From: Bacteroidales bacterium
GTDB taxonomy: Bacteria; Bacteroidota; Bacteroidia; Bacteroidales; WCHB1-69
NCBI GenBank assembly: GCA_012518765.1
Contig: JAAYRN010000146.1
Coordinates: forward strand, 1-10,002
DNA length: 10,002 nucleotides
Direction of reading: 5' to 3'
Below the pieces are notes generated by a model, which was not told where the DNA came from, searched no databases, and saw nothing but the letters and a program-made list of their open reading frames with translations. This document shows positions 6,402-10,002 of the stretch, piece after piece (the stretch's first letter is position 1; each line of letters opens with the position of its first letter). The position numbers and the translations under genes were made by a program.

Positions 6402-6409
6402 TATCTTTG
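6402..6409 (+). promoter_or_regulatory. Bacteroidota -7 promoter element of the sulfatase-family gene
   Basis: TATCTTTG is an exact TAnnTTTG match and continues as TATCTTTGCA. No TTTG lies at -33 distance. Transcription would begin near 6415-6418, leaving a leader of about 16-19 nt before the ATG at 6434. The element covers the TTG at 6407-6409, which therefore cannot be the translation start if this promoter is used. Confidence 0.6.
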
Positions 6410-6433
6410 CAACTCCTTTTTAAGAATATTTTT

Positions 6434-8791
6434 ATGCAAGCAAAACGAGTAGAGATTTTACAAGTTTTCAAGTCCTTTATTCCATGGATATTAACAAGTA
6501 TTTACTTGGTTTTATTTCTGCGTGTAGTAGAAACAATTGGATTGTCAAAAAATCATATTATCGAAAATCTGTTTTTTTATGAGGCATTGGGTTTAATATT
6601 GGATGTTTTTTTGATAGGAGTCTTACATGTTTTTTTGTTTATTATTTATTTTTTTGTTACAAAAATTTCACTTAAAATTGCAAATCTCACTATCGGTATA
6701 ATTTTGACTGTCCTTGCCGTGTCGCATACCGGTTTGTTGTTTTATTTCTTCCAAATGTTTTTTCCATTAAATCAGTCGTTGCTTGGATATTCCATGCAAG
6801 AAATAGTTTTTACGGTTCGGACATCGAATGTTAATTATACTTCATTTTACTTGTTGTCAATAGGTTGTGTTTTTGTGATTGTATTTTTTTTTAGAATATT
6901 GAAAATAAAAATGCCTTTATTTTCAATAAGGGGAGGCATTGTATTTCTTTTCTTTTGTTTGATTTTTAGTTTTTTTATTCCCAGCCGTATTTCTTTGGAT
7001 GGCAAAAAAAATCTTAATTATAATCTGATTATCAATAAATCGTATTATTTCTATCAATCGGCATTAAATTATAAAATGGAGAAAAACAATACGATACAGA
7101 ATCTTGTTGAAACGCATTATAAACATTTTCTTTTCCCTAAAAAGGAATTTATTTCAGAAGAATATCCTTTGTTGTCAAAGACAAATGAAGGAGATGTTCT
7201 ACAACCGTTTTTCAAGGAAAATGACTCACTGCCGAATATTGTAATTATCTTGGTAGAAGGATTGGGTAATCGTTTTATTGGCAATTATTTAGATGTAGAA
7301 TTTATGCCTTTTCTTTCGGATTTAGCGTCAAAAAGTTTATATTGGAAAAATGTTTTATCTACCACAGAACGCTCGTATGGGGCTATTCCGTCTATTCTTG
7401 CTTCTACTCCTTATGCGGAAAAAGGTTTTACATTCACCAACAGCGATTTATATCATTTTTCGTTAATCAATATATTGGGAAAATATGACTATTATTCCAC
7501 ATTTTTCTATGGGCAACCGAGTTGGTTTGACCAAGCTAAAGATTTCTTCAATCGCAACGGAATCAATCGTATAGAACATGCCTATACGTTTCCTGAAAAA
7601 TATAAAAAAATAATGGTAGATGATTATTTTTGGGGGTATGATGATAAAGATTTAGTGAGAAGAATCTTGGAAGTAATTGATAGTCTGCCTATATCTCCTC
7701 GTATTGATTTTATTTATACAGGAAGTATGCACCCACCTTTTATTATCAGCGAAAAAGAAAAATATGATGCTAAAATCAATGCGGTTTTAAATTTGTCCAT
7801 CTCCAAAAAAAACAAACAACTTATCAAAAAATACAAGGACTATTTTGCGTCCATTCTTTTTACAGATGATGCTTTAAACATGTTAATAAACGGTTATCGA
7901 CAACGTCCCGAATTTGAAAACACCATTTTTATTATTACCGGAGACCATAATATGAGCCATATTCCTATGGTAAGTGAATTGGAAAAATATCATGTCCCAC
8001 TCATCATATATTCTTCGTTGTTGAAACAGCCCAAAGTGTTTCATAGTGTTAATTCTCACCTTGATATCGTCCCGACTTTGCTGTCTTTTTTAAGTAATCG
8101 TAATCATATTGATGTTCCTGCTGAAAATGCTTTCATAGGCAAAATTTTAGATACTTGTACACATTTTCGTAATCTGCAAGCATTTATTTTTATGACACAA
8201 GGGCGGTTGACTACGGATATTTTATTTGAAGATTATTTCTTGTCGCAAAAAGATTATTTGTATAAAGTGGATAGCCAATTTCAATTGCAACCTCTAAAAA
8301 ACGATTCTATTAAATCTTTGTTAAATTCGGTAGCTTCCGATTTTACACTATTAAATAAATATGTATGCAATAATAATAAGTTAATCTCGGAACAATTGTA
8401 TCGCAAATATGCTGATATAAATATGGTTGTTCAGCCTTTTCAATATGATTATCAGATAAATAAGCAAACTGAATTTTATAATATCATCCATCAGCAAGCA
8501 CTGCAAAAAACAGGATTTTATTATTTCGATTTTTCAGCCAAACAATATACTTCTTTTCCGTCAAATATTCCTCATTTGGTTGTAGAAGTGAGAAATACAA
8601 CAACGAATGAAAGCATTCTTTGGGAAAGCCTAAATTTTATCGAAAAGAACGGAAAAATACATTTTTTATTCTCGATAGATACTATTAAACCATCAGATAA
8701 TCTATTATTTAGTGCTTATTTTTGGAATGAACAGAAAGGCACACTTTCTATTATTTCGGGAAATAGTTCATTGTATCGGTTAGGGAGGTAG
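6434..8791 (+). CDS. LtaS-like membrane sulfatase-fold phosphotransferase
   Basis: The product has 785 residues. Five hydrophobic spans fill the first 185 (about 14-32, 50-75, 82-110, 138-156, 167-183). A periplasmic link to about 265 leads to a sulfatase/alkaline-phosphatase-fold domain at 266-556. Metal-site positions visible are Glu275 in ILVEGLG, Asp504-His505 in TGDHN, His433 in MHPPF and His542 in HLDIVPTLL. The nucleophile region is STTERSYG at 309-316; family comparison points to Ser314, where LtaS enzymes have Thr. Residues about 600-785 are an extra C-terminal region, its last 90 or so beta-rich. The fold suggests transfer of phosphoglycerol or phosphoethanolamine from a phospholipid to an envelope glycan or lipid, but the acceptor is unknown. 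The frame is open to a TTG at 6407, inside the promoter; the ATG at 6434 is preferred. It is monocistronic, facing a convergent operon. Confidence 0.88.
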   Translation: MQAKRVEILQVFKSFIPWILTSIYLVLFLRVVETIGLSKNHIIENLFFYEALGLILDVFLIGVLHVFLFIIYFFVTKISLKIANLTIGIILTVLAVSHTGLLFYFFQMFFPLNQSLLGYSMQEIVFTVRTSNVNYTSFYLLSIGCVFVIVFFFRILKIKMPLFSIRGGIVFLFFCLIFSFFIPSRISLDGKKNLNYNLIINKSYYFYQSALNYKMEKNNTIQNLVETHYKHFLFPKKEFISEEYPLLSKTNEGDVLQPFFKENDSLPNIVIILVEGLGNRFIGNYLDVEFMPFLSDLASKSLYWKNVLSTTERSYGAIPSILASTPYAEKGFTFTNSDLYHFSLINILGKYDYYSTFFYGQPSWFDQAKDFFNRNGINRIEHAYTFPEKYKKIMVDDYFWGYDDKDLVRRILEVIDSLPISPRIDFIYTGSMHPPFIISEKEKYDAKINAVLNLSISKKNKQLIKKYKDYFASILFTDDALNMLINGYRQRPEFENTIFIITGDHNMSHIPMVSELEKYHVPLIIYSSLLKQPKVFHSVNSHLDIVPTLLSFLSNRNHIDVPAENAFIGKILDTCTHFRNLQAFIFMTQGRLTTDILFEDYFLSQKDYLYKVDSQFQLQPLKNDSIKSLLNSVASDFTLLNKYVCNNNKLISEQLYRKYADINMVVQPFQYDYQINKQTEFYNIIHQQALQKTGFYYFDFSAKQYTSFPSNIPHLVVEVRNTTTNESILWESLNFIEKNGKIHFLFSIDTIKPSDNLLFSAYFWNEQKGTLSIISGNSSLYRLGR

Positions 8792-8916
8792 GATTTAATT
8801 ACTTCCTGACTTCGTCAATGCGACATTTTTTTTAATTTACTCCAAAAGTAGCTTCCAAACAGTTTGAAGATAGGTTTGTGTATCATAATTATGAAAAATG
8901 TTCTATTTCTCTATTG

Positions 8917-9279
8917 TTACTTCTTTTCCACTATCTGTGTTTTTAACCCATTAGGGTCGGTAATATAGATAAAAGAAACAGTAGGAGTGGGGCTTATGGG
9001 TCCAACAATGGATTGTATCCCTTTTTCTTTTAATTCCTTGATTTTGTCGGTAAGCGATGCGGTTTCAAAACCAACGGATATATCTTTTCCGTAGGTAATA
9101 TTTTTATTTTCAGAGTCATAAATCAATTCTAATTGAATGCTACCAGTGTTTAAAAAATAAATTTCCATACCCGACTTAGGACTAAAAGAGTGTAACACAC
9201 TCATACCCATAATTTCTGTGTAAAACTTTAAAGATGCTTCCATGTCGTTCACATAGATTGTAAGCCAACAAATATTCAT
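8917..9279 (-). CDS. VOC (glyoxalase/bleomycin-resistance fold) protein
   Basis: This 120-residue cytosolic protein has the two beta-alpha-beta-beta-beta modules of the vicinal oxygen chelate superfamily. Module one contains VNDMEASLKFYTEIMGMSVL at 10-29 and ends in IQLELIYD (48-55). Module two has LTDKIKELKEKGI at 76-88 and the signature YITDPNGLKTQIVE at 105-118. Metal ligands typical of glyoxalase I are only partly present: Glu51 and Glu118 are in place, but the early histidine is replaced (Trp5 region), as is the one opening module two (ISVGF). A lactoylglutathione lyase call is therefore not justified and the substrate is unknown. It lies 35 nt after the phosphopantetheinyl transferase gene with no promoter motif between, so it is probably its operon partner. 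Confidence 0.88.
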   Translation of the reverse strand: MNICWLTIYVNDMEASLKFYTEIMGMSVLHSFSPKSGMEIYFLNTGSIQLELIYDSENKNITYGKDISVGFETASLTDKIKELKEKGIQSIVGPISPTPTVSFIYITDPNGLKTQIVEKK

Positions 9280-9314
9280 AATATATAGTATTTAGATTAT
9301 TAATTATTTGATTT

Positions 9315-9941
9315 TCAATATACATACACCAACATATAGTCTTCTATTTTTCGGAAAAACAGCCTGTATTCTGCCTTTAAATCTTCCATAGATAGATGAG
9401 CTATACTGTGGTTTTGTTTTAATATATCAAACTTTTTCAACGTGAGATGTTTGCTAAATAGGGGCGTTTTTTCGGAATACATTTTATACAAACATTCCTT
9501 AGCTCCCCAATAAATATGCAGTAGGTCAATGTTTTGCAAATCAATCTCATTCATTTCTTTAGGAGTTAAAAAACGGGAGGCGAGGGCGGGCATGCGTTGG
9601 GATATTTTTTCAATATCTACGCCTACTAAATGGGTATGAGAAAGCAGCACAGCGGCGTATTCGTCGGAATGAGATACGGAAAAATAAAGCGTTTCATTAT
9701 CGATAAAAGGCTTGCCTTGGGTATTGTAAGAAAGGGTAAAATCTTTTTGAAGTATTTCTTTAAGCAATATGCGGTAAGCCAAACGTTGTCTGCGTTTTTT
9801 GCTATTTTTTAAAGAATTGATTTCTTCTTTTTCTTTGGCAGGCAATTGCCGTAGTTTCAATAGGATTTCTTCGCTTTCTTTAATTTTCCAAAGTCCTAAC
9901 GTTCCGATGTTTTCAATATTTTCTAATCCGATGAGTGGCAT
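9315..9941 (-). CDS. 4'-phosphopantetheinyl transferase, Sfp type
   Basis: The product has 208 residues and moves the 4'-phosphopantetheine arm of coenzyme A onto a serine of a carrier protein. The length and motif order fit the Sfp/Gsp group rather than the small AcpS type. Visible are GKPFI at 76-80, LYFSVSHSDEYAAVLL at 85-100, VGVDIEKI at 106-113 with magnesium ligands Asp109 and Glu111, FLTPKEM at 124-130, and WGAKECLYKMY at 145-155 with Glu149 and Lys153. All catalytic residues expected of the family are present. No polyketide, peptide synthetase or carrier-protein gene is in the window, so the target could be the fatty-acid carrier protein or an unlinked pathway. The ATG at 9941 lies 2 to 6 nt after the stop of the gene upstream, so it is co-transcribed with it and probably with the VOC gene. 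Confidence 0.95.
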   Translation of the reverse strand: MPLIGLENIENIGTLGLWKIKESEEILLKLRQLPAKEKEEINSLKNSKKRRQRLAYRILLKEILQKDFTLSYNTQGKPFIDNETLYFSVSHSDEYAAVLLSHTHLVGVDIEKISQRMPALASRFLTPKEMNEIDLQNIDLLHIYWGAKECLYKMYSEKTPLFSKHLTLKKFDILKQNHSIAHLSMEDLKAEYRLFFRKIEDYMLVYVY

Positions 9942-9943
9942 AC

Positions 9944-10002
9944 TTATTTAACCGTACTTCCGTTTTCTATATCTTTCAATGGCGACACAAGGCTTAGCTC
10001 TC
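9944..10002 (-). CDS. 3' end of an unidentified gene (partial, frame uncertain)
   Basis: The right edge should hold the end of a minus-strand gene transcribed into the phosphopantetheinyl transferase gene. Two frames are open. One stops at 9944-9946 and ends SPLKDIENGSTVK; it looks the more protein-like. The other stops at 9948-9950 and ends ERYRKRKYG. Neither 17-18 residue tail is recognisable, so no function is offered. Confidence 0.4.
   Translation of the reverse strand, partial: ELSLVSPLKDIENGSTVK

Noticed and set aside
8807..8833. Hairpin TGAC/GTCA before a T run downstream of the sulfatase-family gene
   Set aside because: The four-pair stem has a three-base loop and lies several bases before the T run, so it is not a convincing terminator.
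8852..8869. Inverted repeat CTTCCAAACAGTTTGAAG between the convergent genes
   Set aside because: It can form a seven-pair stem with a bulge but has no T tract on either strand and no second copy in the window, so no function can be assigned.

Overview
The window looks like a stretch of a low-GC Bacteroidota chromosome. Three things point that way. One is a type IX secretion/gliding-type C-terminal domain on the product of 5297-6220. Another is a set of promoter elements of the Bacteroidota form TAnnTTTG, three of them extending to TAnnTTTGCA. The third is the near-absence of Shine-Dalgarno sequences. I cannot place it below phylum. No rRNA, tRNA, CRISPR array, insertion sequence or phage gene was seen, and every gene visible in full looks intact.

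Layout. (1) 1-895, plus strand: the tail of an unidentified gene, then two genes joined by an ATGA overlap. The first encodes a Cys-rich membrane protein with three transmembrane segments and conserved-looking histidines. The second encodes a 101-residue PII-like protein. (2) 892-1461, minus strand: a LEA14/WHy-type lipoprotein that shares a TTAA stop with the previous gene. (3) 1462-1678: a divergent promoter region. (4) 1679-2386: an exported FKBP-type prolyl isomerase, followed by a rho-independent terminator. (5) 2468-4696, plus strand: a compact probable operon of a PAP2-like polytopic membrane protein, an M50B-like membrane metalloprotease overlapping it by 49 nt, a SixA-like phosphohistidine phosphatase and a YjbQ-family protein. 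(6) 4765-6220: an ECF sigma factor and, one base later, a single-pass membrane protein whose far end is a T9SS-type C-terminal domain. (7) 6434-8791: a large LtaS-like sulfatase-fold transferase with its own promoter. (8) 8917-10002, minus strand: a probable operon of an unidentified gene, a phosphopantetheinyl transferase and a VOC-fold protein, running toward gene 8791.

The most interesting unit is 4765-6220. The second protein has the layout of an anti-sigma factor (short cytoplasmic N-terminus, one membrane span, long periplasmic linker), but its sensor end is a T9SS/gliding C-terminal domain. This suggests envelope or secretion-state signalling to the sigma factor, and is an inference from architecture. 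The membrane metalloprotease 1 kb upstream could in principle act in the same pathway, but nothing in the sequence shows that.

Two starts need care. The open frames of the PAP2-like gene and the sulfatase gene extend upstream to TTG codons at 2441 and 6407. Those codons lie inside a terminator and a promoter respectively, so the ATGs at 2468 and 6434 are used here.
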